NCBI GenBank assembly: GCA_039566865.1
Contig: CM076947.1
Coordinates: 24,491,501-24,555,500, forward strand
Reading direction: 5' to 3'
Source: Aurelia coerulea
Taxonomy: Eukaryota > Cnidaria > Scyphozoa > Semaeostomeae > Ulmaridae
Length of the DNA stretch: 64,000 bases
Position numbers and translations under genes: made by a program. Each line of letters opens with the position of its first letter. Within the stretch, counting starts at the first letter, position 1. Shown one piece after another: positions 1 through 13,200 of this stretch. Below the pieces are notes generated by a model. The model worked only from the letters and a program-made list of their open reading frames with translations, ran no database searches and was not told the origin of the DNA.

Positions 1-2578
1 TGAGCACTGAAAATAAACAGGTGAATTAACAAAAAATTAACAGAATGTCGCAAGGCTAAGACTTTCAGAAGAATGCTTGGATTTGGATTTGAATTTAGCA
101 ATCATTTTCTGCTGTAAATCCTGTCAAAATTACAAACGTTACTTTAAGTACCTATGACAACACCAAATAGCAACATCTTCAACCAAGTAATCAAATCAGA
201 AATATCACGAGGGAAGAGTCCAAACTCGCTGTACAAAACCTTTCAAGTTCCCTCTAAAGATGTGCGTTAAACAGCGTAAGAGGTTGTCTAAAGTATATGA
301 CGGAATGGCAAGACTGAAAGCTTTTCTAACATCACATCATCATATTTTTTGTATGTCCACAATTGAGGTTTTATCGTTGGGTTTACTATGATGAAATCTG
401 AAGGCTACATACTTACCTTGATACTATCTTTTCTCGTTGAAACAGTGAATTTCCATGCATCAAAATTTCCATGCTGGAGTTTACTTTCTAACAGTAATAA
501 TGGTATGCCAACTACTTGCGAACAATATGTTTGCACTCTCATTAAGTTCAGATTAAGTTTTATAATATCGTTTTTAATATCTTCTCATTCCTGCTTCATT
601 ATGTCTTCAAACTTTCCAATAGCTGATCTTGAAGAGCAACACTTCGAGCGAAAGCTGAGAGTCTATGCATCGTCAAAATGCGTTGCGAATAGATCGATAG
701 ATGGCTGAGTGTTTCTCATCGACATTTAAAATTCTGATAATCAATATTCAAATTTGTTCAGGTCAATGACTGAAATTGATTTCAAATGAGACGCGTCATG
801 GTCGTACAACGGAAAGAGACCATTCTAGTGCCAGACACCGATTTTTCACATTCAATAAAAGAGCGACACCTCAGACAAAGATTGCGAGAATGATAGAGGA
901 CTTTCCTCAAGTGTTCAAGCTCAGTTTAGCTATCTAGGCCTATGCCTATGTAAGTTCTCAAGAGAAACAAGGAGAACATGAATAAAGGCTGCAAAGCTTG
1001 TTTGTTATGGCTTCTTAGGCGTCGCAAAGAATTATATGAAGACTTTGCACGATCATTTTTTGTTGCGAGGCCTGTTGAAGATTTTAAAGTTATAAACAGA
1101 AAACCTTCTAAAAAATCAGAACTGATATGTTAAATGGAGTGCTGTAATACTTGCTAATTTTACTAATTTCCCAACAACATGGATGAAATATGAGAAAATC
1201 ATATCCAACAGATAACTGAAAATTTTTTAAAACATTCTTGGAGAAGGCCAAGAATGAGACAATACAAAACTATCTTGACTTGTGTAAAATCACGGCACGA
1301 ACTAAACTTACCGGCTAGCAGCGACATCTTTTGTTTTCTCGCTTCAGTACAGTAAAATTGTCAACTTGCAGTTCACTTTTATTGAATCTTTGCTACAACA
1401 AGACACATTTTTGCTTGAATCGCGCCATCAGATTGCAAGCGCGGGAAACAGTTGACCTCCACACCTTTGAGTTTTGCTGTGTGATGAATATGACGCCATT
1501 GCTGAACAGAGTGCTTGCATAATTTTTTGACATAAATTAGAATACATTCACCACAAAACAGCAGGTAGGAACCAGGGGTATCATTTGTGCTGAAGAAGAG
1601 AGGCTGAAGACAATGATAGCCCTGGAATCGAGGTTGTGCCGTAATAATATGAGTCCCAGTAAGAGCGGTCTCGGTCTGGTGTAATAGTCTCGTTTTGAAT
1701 AGCGATTACTGGGACTCATCGTAATCAGTCTAGCGTTCACATTGATCAAGGGCATTTTCAAAACCCTCCGTTTTTGTGGATATCCGCTTCTGCTAGCATT
1801 TTTGAAAACCTCCGTTTTTGTGGCGTTTTTGTGCGGATCAGAGTGAACATTTTCACAAAAACGGAGGTTTTTCTCTCCGTTTTTGAACAAAACGGAGCAG
1901 TGTGAACGAAATAGCCTGCGTGCAGTCTCTACTGATTTCTACTGAAAGGAAATCAGCGGAGTCTGTTGTTCTGTACGCAGGCTCGGTACAAAGCTTCAAA
2001 ATTATTTGATATCGAAAGCTTAATAAGGATGCTATGTAGTGAGTAGTTTTGTGTTTTATCATGGTTAAAACGTTCAAGTTTCAACATTGCAAGTTTCAGC
2101 AGACGAGATATTCAACGTGTCGTGAAAAGAAACAGTACAAGAAAGCGGCTGCATGCTTTCCCATTCTTTGGCCTAAATTTTTATCAGCAGTGTTTTCGAC
2201 CTCAGCTGAGCTTTGCTCGGGTATGCAGCAATAGGTTTTCATGTCCCTAACATCTAACGATCCTTCCCTGTTCAAATATGCCCCAGGTTCATAATATGCT
2301 CCACATCAAAAATTAATAATTCTAAACGAAAACTACAGAACTTTATCACTACCAAGAAACCGTCATGTTTTAACACTGTAGTTTCTGCTTTGGAGTTACA
2401 AAAAAGATGTCATAAAAACTACATTAAAGGCCATGAAAGGTGAATCTAAGGTGTTACAGGAACTACTGTACCTCGAGCATTAATTGCCTCTTTTAACAAT
2501 ATATAAACCAAAATTCAGAACAAAATTACTACGAATAAACAACTTTTAAAATGTCCTTCTTTAGTTTGTGTGGGAAGT
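1..2578. other. Intergenic, 3' side of phnX; no gene recognised
   Basis: I see no exon I can support on either strand. Between 1745 and 1905 an AAAACCTCCGTTTTTGTG motif occurs twice directly and once inverted, so the stretch can fold back. At 1911-1988 an inverted pair GCCTGCGTGCAG / GTACGCAGGC frames a short segment. Open frames here are short and show no family resemblance. Confidence 0.5.
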
Positions 2579-5500
2579 CTATGGAGTTTCTCCTGTAGCC
2601 AGTCTCCTGTTGATATCATCAATAACTGCAGGCAAATCATTGATAGTATCAATGACGTAATGCGCCCCTGCGCTGGCCAAAATATTGTAAGATCTTTGGA
2701 GGCGCCTTTCGTAGTCTTCAACTGACAATGAGGCAATCTCTTCTTCATTCAGAGCAACGTAGTTTCCCTAAAACAAGGCAAGCATGTTGTAATATCCCTG
2801 ATGTAGGGAGGCGAGAGGGTACGAACACAATGACCTGCTACAAGCTTCTGTTGTACTGAACTGATTCCAAATCGGGTCGAGGTTTATTTAATTTTGGAGA
2901 CTCTCGAGGGGTTTATACAAGAGGGGGCTTATTGGAGAGGGGGCTTATTCACAAAGTCAAAACACAGGGCTACACATTGCAAAATCAACATACAATTTTA
3001 CGACTCTGTAGTATCCTGTACTATGGACACCCTATGACAATGTATTTGTTTAGTAGCATTTATGTAAATAAGCATGTTGTACGATTTAGAATCAGTTCAG
3101 TACTACACAACCATGTAGCAGGTCATTGTATTCGTACCCTCTCGCCTCCCTACATCAGGGATATTACAGACTCCAATACACAAATTCAGAGCAGCTTTTA
3201 TCCCAAACTTTATCAAAATTAACACGCACACTTGTTTAGCTAAGTCAATCAAAAATCTTTGATAAACTCTGGCATTTGATATCAGTTGGGGCTTAATAGA
3301 GATGAAGACTTATTCAAAATTGCTGCTAGAAGGGGGCAAAATAGAGCTTTTTCAGAAGACGCGTAACATAAGCTTCTTGCCTCCAGTTTTGAACTGAATG
3401 AAACGATAACAGCAACAGCAACAACAAAAACAACCCAATCATAGGTAGCGAGACAATAAACATTGGCAAGCAGCAATTTACGTGCCCTACTTGGTTCTCC
3501 TCTTCATTCTGAGCTAAGCTAAGGAGGATGTCAATTAGGGTGTAGTTTACACCCCGCTCCGGTCTAAAATGTATGGGCATATTCAACAATTCACCATGGT
3601 AATTTCCCCGGTGAAAAATTGAAGCAACAACACGTAGATCTCCCCATAGAACGTCTGTACAGTTCTAGATAACAGCAGGAACGCCGGAGAGGGGGGCGTG
3701 GGGGGGCAACCGCCCCTCCTGCCCTCTCGAAAATGGCCTAAATATGTTATTTTCCTATTGTTTTGCCCTCAGATTTTCAGTTTTCCCCCCTAAAAATGTG
3801 CCCCGTCCGGCGTCCCTGGATAACAGGCAGTCGAGATAGCAAATGTAAACTGAAATTTAATAAATGATCTAGTACTTACAGTACGGGCCAATCCGACACT
3901 CCAACATCCAGCGAGGATCCCTTCTCGGACACCGTCCGCAGTATCATCAACTTTCACAACGGCCTGGATCGGGTTGACATCCAACTTGATCAAGTTAGAC
4001 CATACCATATATGGGTACGGCCTCGCTTGGGGGACTTGATCAGCAGCAACAATAGCATCTGGGACATATCCAGCCTCTTGTGCGATGGATTTGAGGATAT
4101 CAACCATTTCAGTTGTGAATCCGGTTGTTGAACCAATTTTTAACCCCAAATCCTTTTGAATGTGATTGGCTGTTTCGACAGCACCATCGATCATTTTGGA
4201 GTAATCTCGCAAGCAGGCAAGCTGCAAAATAAAGTATATGAACAAATTCAGCTAAGGTTATTTATTTACTCCAACTTCAGATCATGTGATTTTCCCCTTG
4301 AAGAAGCGTTCTCTTCATATAACTTGAAGAGCCATGATCACCCCGGGGGGGGGGCACTCCCATACTCGACCTGACGGGATGTGCCGCTCAACAGGGTGTC
4401 CTTTTGCTGTAAAAATTATGCGACAGGGTGTCATTTTCTAGCGAAAATTATGCGACAGCGTATTATAATAGGTAAACAAATTATGCGACAGGGTATCACA
4501 AGCAAAAATTGCGTTCTACACTGTATTTGAGAGGCAAAATTTTTATGCGACAGGGTATACTTTTGGCCTATTTTTTATGCGACAGGGTGCAGGGTGTGGA
4601 GAGGTTTTCCGCACACCCCGTCATTTCCCTAGTCAAGTACCCCCCCCCCCCCCCCGGGATGATCACACAGTGTAGGCATCATGCAATTTCAGAATGCCTG
4701 ACTGAACATCAAACTTGGCCTAAGCGATTAAACTATGAATTCACACTGGAGTAGTTGAACTGAGTCAACTGAAGTCAAACTTTACTTATCGATCTATATT
4801 TTTCATTTCTTTCCTTGCCCAAACTTTTGTTTTATGCAAGTCTCCCAAGGTATTTGCTACAAGAAAACATTGAATTGACGGTAGTTGGACGGTTCGCTGC
4901 AAAGGCTATGACGGTAGTTGGACGGTTTGCTGCAGATCGATGCTAAAGATGCTAAAGTATATGAGCGTTAGAATAGCAACGATAACTAGCCCCATTACAG
5001 ATACCCGAATTACAGCGGATCGGGGCTCGCTTGCAGCTCGATTGACGTAGCCATCCAGTTTCGCTGCTTTTGATCATGTTGCCTTATTAGACGTAGACAA
5101 TCCTGTGCTTACAAGTCCATTCTTACAAAATCTGACCTTATTGGTACATGCAACATTAAGCGCAAACTATTTCTTTCAGACGTATAGATTTTGGACAAAG
5201 TATTTTTGGAAGAAAGTTTTGTACGTACGTTTCATGGAATTCCTGACGTTTTTACAGAAGTTTAGGACAACTACAAAAACTTTGTACTTACAGTTTACTT
5301 TACGTATTCTGTACTAAGCATGTTAAATTTACAGATCAAGTTTTCAAAGGGTTTCCGGTCCCTCGTTAGAAGTTTCCATCAAAAAAGTATCAATGAGAAT
5401 GATTAAAAAGATTGCTAAAATGGTTCCAGTAGAAAATTAAAATGTTTTCGGTATTTTTACTTGTAAGAATGCCTTTGTGATACTTTTCTGTAATGCAAAA

Positions 5501-8259
5501 TATTTCGGGAAAGTAAGTATTTTGGAGCACGTGTGAAATGTCCGAAAAACTTAATGTCCGAAATTTTATGTTTAATTTAGAGCCCATTTACCTGCATTGG
5601 GATAGAATTCTGGAACATCCTCTCTACATCTTCTTCATCCGGATACTTCCCAAACTTTTCGAACCATCTTCTTCTGACAGGTTCTTGGTGCGTGATTTTG
5701 CGAATGTGCACCCTTTTGTGTGCACCCATTGGTTCTCTGGCCTCCTCCATCGTGATTGGAACCCCTTCATTTTGAAAGACTTCAACGAAGACAACCGCTG
5801 GAGCATAAACCCCGCAGTCCAGAACGGTGCCTGCCCAATCGAGAATAACTGCTTTCAGTTTTCCTTGATACTTGTGGACTGTTCTAAATTCAGTTCTTGG
5901 GTTAGACAGCAAATGCCCTGTGAAAAGTAAATGCATCGTTCTAGTATTTAGGCCAAGGCCACGTTTACAATAGACTTGCCCCAAGTCTATTTCGTCAAAA
6001 AAAAATTTCGTCAAAAAAAAATTGAGGGGAAAAGTATACTTTCCGGTAGACTTATTACAGTTGACAAAACAGACTTGAGGCAAGTCTACGACAACGAACT
6101 GGTACAGTTTTGGTCGAACAAAGTTGTTACGGATCAAGAGCCCTTACACCGCTCCAGAGCAGAATTACACTCATTTTTTATAAGAAACTCAGCTCCGGGG
6201 CTGGTAGGCAGTTTCTTAAATTTTTGGGCCATTTTGCTACCAAAAGTTTCTGAGGTGTTTCTTGTATTTTTAATGCTGGACGTGTAGAGTTAATTTTTTT
6301 TTGTCTAAAGGGCTCCCAAATTACTTTGCAAGATCTCAAAACAAGTAAATAAGATAATTCCCACTCAAAATATTGTCCAAACAGTTGCTATAACTGTACA
6401 GTGTCAAAACATGTTGAGTGCGATTGGAAAATTAAAATTGTAAATTACAAACGTTTCTTAGTTTTTTCAATTCAGGTAGGGCTATTTCATAGATTTCGAA
6501 AAATTGAGCCTACCGTTTCTTATAAGCGGTTTCTTATAAAAAAAAATGAGTGTATTCTGTAGATAAGGAACAAACGTTTAATAGACGTTAATCCGTCAAA
6601 CTTTTGTAACGAATCCAAGATTGTACTGGTACCTACAATTTAAGTACTTTTTTTCGAGTCTGCACGCAGGCTAATAACTATCCTGCGCACGCGCAAAGAA
6701 AGCTGCGCAGCGAAGGCGCTTGCAGACTAGAACAGAAGGACACTGAAGTACAGTTCACAGTTGTACGAACTACAATTAGAGGCAGGGGGATTCGGCATCT
6801 TTAACTCGCATAAACTTCTGGCTGTATGAGCAACTGCAGGGTAGAATAATGATGCACACTCTAGACTTACGACATTCGTTCGACATTTTTAATCTGATAT
6901 TTTATTTTTTACTATTTCCAGGGCCTTTTCGTCTCCGTCCCAATATAACAAAAGGCCCTGGGGACGAGGTCGTGCAGTGGTCGTGCCTGTCAGGCTATCA
7001 TCTTGTGATGAGATAAGGAACCAAGTTTATAATAATGAAACAATTATAAATTAAGACTGTATCTACAAGAATAAAAGATAATGATATTTTAAGATTATCA
7101 GCAGTACACATTATTTATCATATGATCACTCAAGCAAGATTAAAATGTTCCTGTATAATAACAGGTCACATCACATGACCAGTTTGAACTGATCACATGC
7201 TAAAGTAAAATCACTGAATTTTCACTTATCACATGACCATTTGTAAAAGTACTTGGAAAATATAAAAACAAAACAAAGTCACAAAGGGGAATGAATGACC
7301 AGGTATTAAAACCATGACCATTAAACCATAACCAAGACTGCGTTGAAATGCGATAAACAACAGCATCACGTGGGCAGTTAAACAATATTGTCAGCTGTTA
7401 TTGTGAGATTAACAATAAAAGCAATTTTATCAGGTGCGTGATGTTCGCCCGTCCATGCATATCGTGACAAGCAAAGCCAGTTCTTACTGGTGGAAAGGAA
7501 AAGAAACGTTGTTATTTCAAGTTACATCCGGGGGGAGGTACTTAGTATATTTGTCCGACAGGGATGTTGCTTTTTCACCAATTTTTTCTAGCATAGGGTA
7601 TCAAAATGAGGCAATTTTTCGGAGAGGTTTTTAAAACATGTCATAAGGGAATATTCTGTTAGATCGGTCATTTTTCGGTCAAATTTCATGTTTTGGAGTA
7701 TGCTTTTCATCAATTTTTTCTAGAGCAGGTTATCATTTTAACCGAAAAATTCTGTAGCAGGGCAGGGTAAATTTTTCGTAGGCACACCCCGTCATGGCAT
7801 CCAGCAGCGTCACGATATCGTTTTACATACTACCTCCAATAAATAGCACGATATTTTTACTGAGTGTTATTGTTTTTAGAGTAGAAATGAAGCATAATGT
7901 CTTCATATAAAAGTATCTATGAAAAATGTGAAGATTTTTATGGGACAAATAGTTGTCGTTAATTTCAAGCTGAAAATCATCGAAAGCCGGAAAGGCAACT
8001 CAAACCTGGCTTCTTCGCTTCGTGATGCCAAGAAACAACAAGACAACAAAATATTTCACCAAACGAAGAGAGCAACAAACAAAAAACTTTCAACTTTAAT
8101 ACCATGTCTTTTCTTCAAAGGTTGAGCAAGCGAATCAGTCCTTTTCAAAGTCACATCTTCAGCTATCGACGCAGCTTCATTGCTAGCCAATCTTGTGATG
8201 GGAACAGTGATCCCTCGCAGGACTTGCTTGATAGTAGCTGGACGCATTAATCTCGCCAT
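2579..8259 (-). CDS. phnX: Phosphonoacetaldehyde hydrolase (phosphonatase), 4 exons, 337 aa
   Basis: HAD-superfamily enzyme that splits phosphonoacetaldehyde into acetaldehyde and phosphate, the second step of 2-aminoethylphosphonate breakdown. Exons on the minus strand are 8259-8103, 5917-5592, 4221-3880 and 2767-2579 (stop TAG 2581-2579). Junction phases are 1, 0 and 0, all GT/AG. Visible motifs: ILDWAGT with nucleophile Asp79; EPMGAHK with Lys120, 41 residues later, the same spacing as Asp12 to the Schiff-base Lys53 of Bacillus cereus Phn[12 protein letters not shown] (190-200); [12 protein letters not shown] (251-262); and the family C-terminus [14 protein letters not shown]. Residues 1-52 (exon 1) are Arg-rich with few early acids, like a mitochondrial presequence. 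Exon 1 is inferred from phase match and a good start context; the three core exons are secure. The bacterial enzyme is about 270 aa, so the excess is N-terminal. The introns carry several transposons. Confidence 0.9.
2791..3168. mobile_element. Fold-back element with ~88-bp terminal inverted repeats
   Basis: The left arm (2791-2877) begins TGTAATATCCCTGATG and reappears inverted at 3079-3168 with few mismatches. It lies in the last phnX intron and is entangled with a second repeat, related to 38781-39193, whose parts are seen at about 2920-3050 and 3180-3360. The arrangement suggests nested insertions. Confidence 0.7.
2881..3360 (-). mobile_element. Interrupted copy of the GAGGGGGCTTATT repeat family
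   Basis: Shares GAGGGGGCTTATTCACAAA, CAACATACAATTTTACGA, ACTTGTTTAGCT and TGGCATTTGATATCAG, in the same order, with the reverse complement of 38781-39193. One arm of the fold-back element at 2791-3168 separates its two halves. Confidence 0.6.
4334..4665. mobile_element. Element bounded by G-run/C-run inverted ends with internal tandem repeat
   Basis: Left end ATGATCACCCC plus a G run; right end a C run plus GGGATGATCAC, i.e. inverted termini. Between them an AATTATGCGACAGGGTGT unit is repeated imperfectly about six times. Lies in phnX intron 2, just beyond exon 3. A related layout is at 26485-26803. Confidence 0.65.
5971..6091. repeat. AGACTTG-type short inverted repeat
   Basis: TAGACTTGCCCCAAGTCTA near 5971 and GGCAAGTCTAC near 6083 are inverted relatives. 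The same motif frames the fold-back at 33662-33965 and occurs singly near 10147 and 14240. It lies in phnX intron 1, a few tens of bases upstream of exon 2 on the minus strand. Confidence 0.5.
6168..6552. mobile_element. TA-flanked MITE (CACTCATTTTTTATAAG family), copy 1
   Basis: Termini CACTCATTTTTTATAAG and CTTATAAAAAAAAATGAGTG are inverted and flanked by TA on both sides, as in Tc1/mariner-type insertions. The interior is close to the copy at 12974-13366. No transposase is encoded. Confidence 0.8.
7526..7790. repeat. Degenerate relative of the G-run element
   Basis: Starts with a G-rich CCGGGGGGAGGTACTTAG segment and contains repeated CACCAATTTTTTCTAG and AGGGTATCAAAAT phrases resembling the tandem unit in 4334-4665; it ends near GCACACCCCGTCATGG. 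Boundaries are uncertain. Confidence 0.4.
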
Positions 8260-8306
8260 CTTTTTCGTTGAATTTTTTCTTCCAGTTGTTGATGGTGAGT
8301 ATAAAC

Positions 8307-8566
8307 TGACCTTGTTGGGGAGATGAAGTGCTGACCCTGTTGTTTTGATACATTGTGTTTCAGCTTTGTTGAGAGCGAATCGACGTTGGGGCTCATGTTG
8401 TCATGCGCATCGCTGCTTTTGTTTCTTCCCTTGTTCTCAACGATCAAGCTAATTTGCATATTACGTAAGTGAAGAAAATCAGTACTGCGCATGCGATCTG
8501 GAGCCCTTTTTGGGGGATTCCTTGAGGCTCGCAACTTAGCCTGTTCGTATCCCCAACAAGACCTGT
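8307..8566. mobile_element. CTTGTTGGGGA-terminated MITE, copy 1
   Basis: Inverted ends CTTGTTGGGGA and TCCCCAACAAG. Strongly similar over its whole length to 35549-35806. It ends about 50 bp from the proposed phnX start codon, so it may form part of that promoter or 5' leader. Confidence 0.75.
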
Positions 8567-9851
8567 TATTTGTTGCGTCGTTCTAAAAGTCTATCAAGTA
8601 CACAATCAAAGCCAATCAGCTGCCGTGTTTCCTGATGTGATTGTCAAAGAGAACAATCTCATTCAAAAATAAGCAAATCAAATTCCAGTTGTACATCTCA
8701 ATAAGCGCAAATGGATTTCGTTAGACCAATCAGCATCGTTCTTATTAATAGCATGCCATATTTGGGTAGACAGGTCTAGACCAAGGGTAGACCTATGTTT
8801 TGCCAAACGGAAATGCGTCACGACACGGGATCTCATGATCACATGAAACTCACATGATCCACACACGGAAATGCCAACCAGTGGTGATAAAATAAACATA
8901 AGATCCTTTTGGATGATTACAAAGTACGACCTGAGCTAAGCAAGCATAAGAAAACTAAATATTGATTTCTCCATAAGCCCAAATGATCGTTGATGCTGCT
9001 ACAGTCAGATGAGTGTTGCTGCTAAAGTTGCCTTCAATAGAAAATCAAGCGCCTTGTATAAGAACAAGAATCGTTTGAAAAGCAATATTTTGATCTTTAT
9101 GTCAAACGAGGATGATACGCAAAAAATCAAAAGTCATTACCCCTAGTTTGCTTAGTTCGTGCATGAAACTATTGGTGCATCTGTCTCAAATTAGATGTCA
9201 TGTGAGATTTACGATAACGCAAAATTACTTATGCAGAACCCTGCAGAACGTTTCTATTCGCGGGCATCTAGTTTGATGAGACAAGCAGTCACGAAGATAA
9301 CCTCTTTGCAGAATCATATGCATGAAGATGTTTTGGTTCAGTGTGATCACGTGCCTTCCCCCAGTCAATGCGCCATTGTTTGCTGGGATTCTGCACCTTT
9401 CCTCTCAATTTCACCTGCGACGTTTGCATCTGTAGTTGTGTAGGAGGGGGGTCCGTCTACCTTCGGTGATGCTGCGAATGCTAGCCTCTGTGCAGGCCGC
9501 CGGTTACATCATCCTCTAAAGTTGACTTATTTGCATAATGAATACTATCAATAAGTGGCTAATGATGCGTTCGTTCTAGAAAACGATTGTTTCAACATAA
9601 TTAAGCTGCTAATGAAGTCAAGAACGTGCCAATTCTGGGTAAATTTGTTGTTGTGCCAGGGTAAACATCGTGGTGATTTATCCATCTTATGGTGTCAAAT
9701 CTGTCTAACATGAAATAAGCCGACGTCAAATGTTGCTATAGGATCGCGGGAAACTTCTGTCTTGTATGCGCTTTCTGTGCGCTTTCTTTATTTCAGTGCC
9801 AATTAGCAGAGATAAAACGTTAATCAATTGCTTTAACGAGCGTGACGGACT

Positions 9852-9874
9852 TTCTTTCTTTCTTTCTTTCTTTC
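9852..9874. repeat. TTTC microsatellite
   Basis: About six uninterrupted TTTC units. Confidence 0.9.
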
Positions 9875-10146
9875 TGACTGACCTGGAGCCCCCTCTTAGA
9901 TTACAAAGTACTTTGTAATCAAAAACAGATCACGACATCGAATCGGAATGAATGAAGAATAACAAAGGGGATGCATTTCACGGGGCATACACCGGAGGGT
10001 AAAATTAGGCTTTCCCTTTCCACGATTTGTTAGATCTATCAACGATTTCATGTTTGAGATCTTAAAGTGGGTTTCCAACAATTCAACAATAGCAGGACTT
10101 TCGTTGAGTGTTGATCATATTTCTATGGTGTGGATTTTGATTCAGA

Positions 10147-10200
10147 TAGACTTACTACAGTTGACGAACAAGACTTCGGTTAAGTCTACTAGTAGCCTCA
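10147..10200. repeat. Solo AGACTTACTACAGTTGAC motif
   Basis: Resembles the segment at 6047-6091 (GTAGACTTATTACAGTTGAC), followed by a related AAGTCTAC. Probably a fragment of the AGACTTG family, lying just before the MRPL21 start. Confidence 0.4.
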
Positions 10201-10242
10201 TATTCATTAGGAGGCTCACTGCAGATGGTGTGGAAAAAGAAA

Positions 10243-13200
10243 ATGGCGACGAAAATGAGACATGGCACAATTTATTCTGCATATTGCATGATAAGCAGAG
10301 CATGTTGTCGAGCTGGGATTGACACAAAAGTGCAGAGCAATGTTTGTAAGTAATGGCCTATCCATCTGATCATTTGTGTACTAATATATTTCCCATTAGG
10401 GAAAGTGTGCCAAACTGGCCAACAAAAGTTATGAGAAGGTGGCGGTAGGCTAGCCAGGCCTACGACAGGAGAAAATCTAGTGATAAATCTAGTGGTCCGT
10501 TAAGAAAGGGGGAGGGGAGGGTCAGAAGTTAACAGCCCAATTCCGTTAACTGTGACGAAAATTGTTTGTCGATGACCACTTGGAAAGTTTGCTAATTGAA
10601 TTGTGTGCATCGTCATCGAAGTGAAACTTTAAGAAAAAGTATAGTTGTTATTGCACCTGATGAGGAATGTCCAATTCATTCACTATACAATTTTTGCTGT
10701 TATTTTTTCTCAGTGAATATTCTTACTTTCAATTCATATCCTCATCATATCAGAACTGCTGCTACTACGCTAGTTGCACACCAAATTTCCTTGGTGCGCA
10801 TTAAAATTCACATTTTTGATGCATCTCAAAATGTAAAAAACTTGCAAAATGCATTTGCACACCCAAATCTTCAACTATGCACCAAAGTTATTTGGTGCGC
10901 ACCTGGGTGTGCACAAAAATCTTTCCAACCTGGGTGCAATGTCTTTTGTTGCACCACCAGACTGCTTTTTGTGCTATGAGCATGATGGACCATCTTTTGC
11001 CTGCAATTTCAAGTAAAACAAAGGAAGAACAACCACAGTCGTTGATGATAGTATCAATTTGAAAGGCCTTATTAGTTTGCTGAAAAATGTCAAATTTTTG
11101 TTTGTTCTTCATCCGCACTTTTAGTATCCATTTTATTGTAATTTCTTTATTGCCAGTGTACAGTATATGTATGTACGTATGTATGTACTTTGTATGTGTG
11201 TTTGTACTGTCCTGCAGTATGTATGTATATATGTATGTATGTAGACATGTCCAGCAGGCAAAGAGCACTTCATTTCTATAGTTTTCTTTGTTTATTGGTG
11301 GAATGTCTGGGACATGAAAATTTAACTTTCATGCGCACTCACAAACTTGTCAGTCTGATTGCACCAGACTGCAAACATTTTTTTTCTGAATGATGAATTC
11401 AGCAATAATAGATGATTGCGCTAAAGATGGCCATGGGGAACTTTTTACCAAATTCATGCCTACGCAGTGCATCTTAGGTAAAAAGTTCCTTGCTGCTATC
11501 TTTAGCGTAATCACCTATAGCTATTTGATAAGAAATTTTCAAAAATACTAAATTTTTTTGCCTTTTGGTAAATTTTGAATGCTTGAATTGCTGTTTTCTT
11601 CTTTCAGTAAGAAATATTACAACATATCTGGGAAAGAGACCAGAATGTGTGAAAAGGTCAGTAAAATTGGATGAGGATGTACTGAATACTTGAATTGAAT
11701 GTACTTGAATGTACTTGTATGACGCATTTTCTTTGGAACATCAGTTGTCTTAAGCCTGGTTTCCATATGATCCTAACAGTCGGCGACATGTCGTAGATTG
11801 ATCAGCGATGTGTGTCTGCGATGCATCCCTGATTGATCGGAAGACTTGTTTCCATAAAATCTGAGCAGTCAGCAACAGGTTGTAGACTTTCCTTGCGTTC
11901 CATTGGCAATCAAAACAATAAAGATTTCATTCAAATTCAACCAGCCGGATCTAAATGCTTTGAACTGAAACAATGGTAAAGGTTTAAACAATACAATCAT
12001 AATTGTTTTGATTGCCAAAGGAATGCAAGGTTTAATCGCCAACTGATCGGGGATCATTCTGCTCATATGGAAACATGTTTCTCGCTGTGCTGGGATCGAT
12101 TTTCAGTCTCCGACGTCACCGTGCAACCAAAAATCATGTTTCCATGATAAAATCTTGCTTGCACTGCACGCATCAACAGTGCAAAAGTGTATAAGCAAAC
12201 AGGTGAAGATGTCATGTCTTTGAAAATTTTGCAAAACAGATGGAAACTATTTTTTGGACATGTTCTATGATCACACCCAAAAAACAATGAATTATTATTT
12301 TGAGAAATTGAATTCAAGGAAATTTCTTGGAAGGCCAATGATCATACTGCCAGTTTCATTTCACAAAAGGATGCCAGAAAGACAAGCTTGGATAGCACCT
12401 CAATTAACAACATTTATGTTGCTGCTGAAGCAGTAAAGAACTTATAACTTTTCAATGTGTAGATACTGAAGCTATCATATACAAACATTGTATTTTAGTT
12501 TTAACAAAACCTTACGCAAAGTTTGCAGCAATCACAAACGATTATTGCTCGTTTTTACAGGTCAGGCATTGTTACAAGGTTTAGGCATGCAACTGCAGTG
12601 AGAATTGCACAAACACAACAAGTGTCAAAAGTAGAGAATGATGAATCAAAAGTTGCCTGTGATGAAAAGAGAGGTACAACATTCTTTTATCATTTTGATG
12701 CATTAGCAAACACTATGGGTACACCAAAAATGGTTCAGACATTTGACAATTTCAAGCTCCTAGGATACTGGAGGGATACTTGAATGAATTGAATTTTGCT
12801 TGACTGGTGAAAGACCTTTGAATTTTTTTGTGTGGGTTTTCTTGTGTTTTTGTGAGTACTGAAGATACCAAGGGCCTAAGGATGATAATTATGTGGCTGA
12901 AGTGGTTCCTCAACATTGATCCTCCTAATTCCTGCGAGTGACAAATAAGGATGGTCAAAGTGTTGATTAGGTACACACTCATTTTCTTATAAGAAACAAA
13001 GGTCCAGTGCTGGTAGGCAGTTTTTTAATTTTTTGGGCCATTTTGCTAGCAAAAGTCTCTCATGTGTTTCTTGTACTTTTAATGCTGGAAGTGTAGAGTT
13101 AATTTTGTTTTGTTTAAAGTGGTCCCAAATTACGTAGTAAGATCTCAAATCAAGTAAATGACATAATTCATACTCAAAATAATGTCCAAACACAGTTGCT

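Larger units (their letters stand above)
8260..10242. other. Divergent intergenic region between phnX and MRPL21
   Basis: About 2 kb separates the two start codons, which point away from each other. It contains the MITE 8307-8566, a TTTC microsatellite (9852-9874) and an AGACTTG-type motif near 10147. I see no exon and no convincing TATA box. Confidence 0.6.

Noticed and set aside
12561..12565. First AG (12559-12560) as the acceptor of MRPL21 exon 2
   Set aside because: It would put a stop codon in frame within 14 codons; the AG at 12564-12565 keeps the frame open and matches phase.
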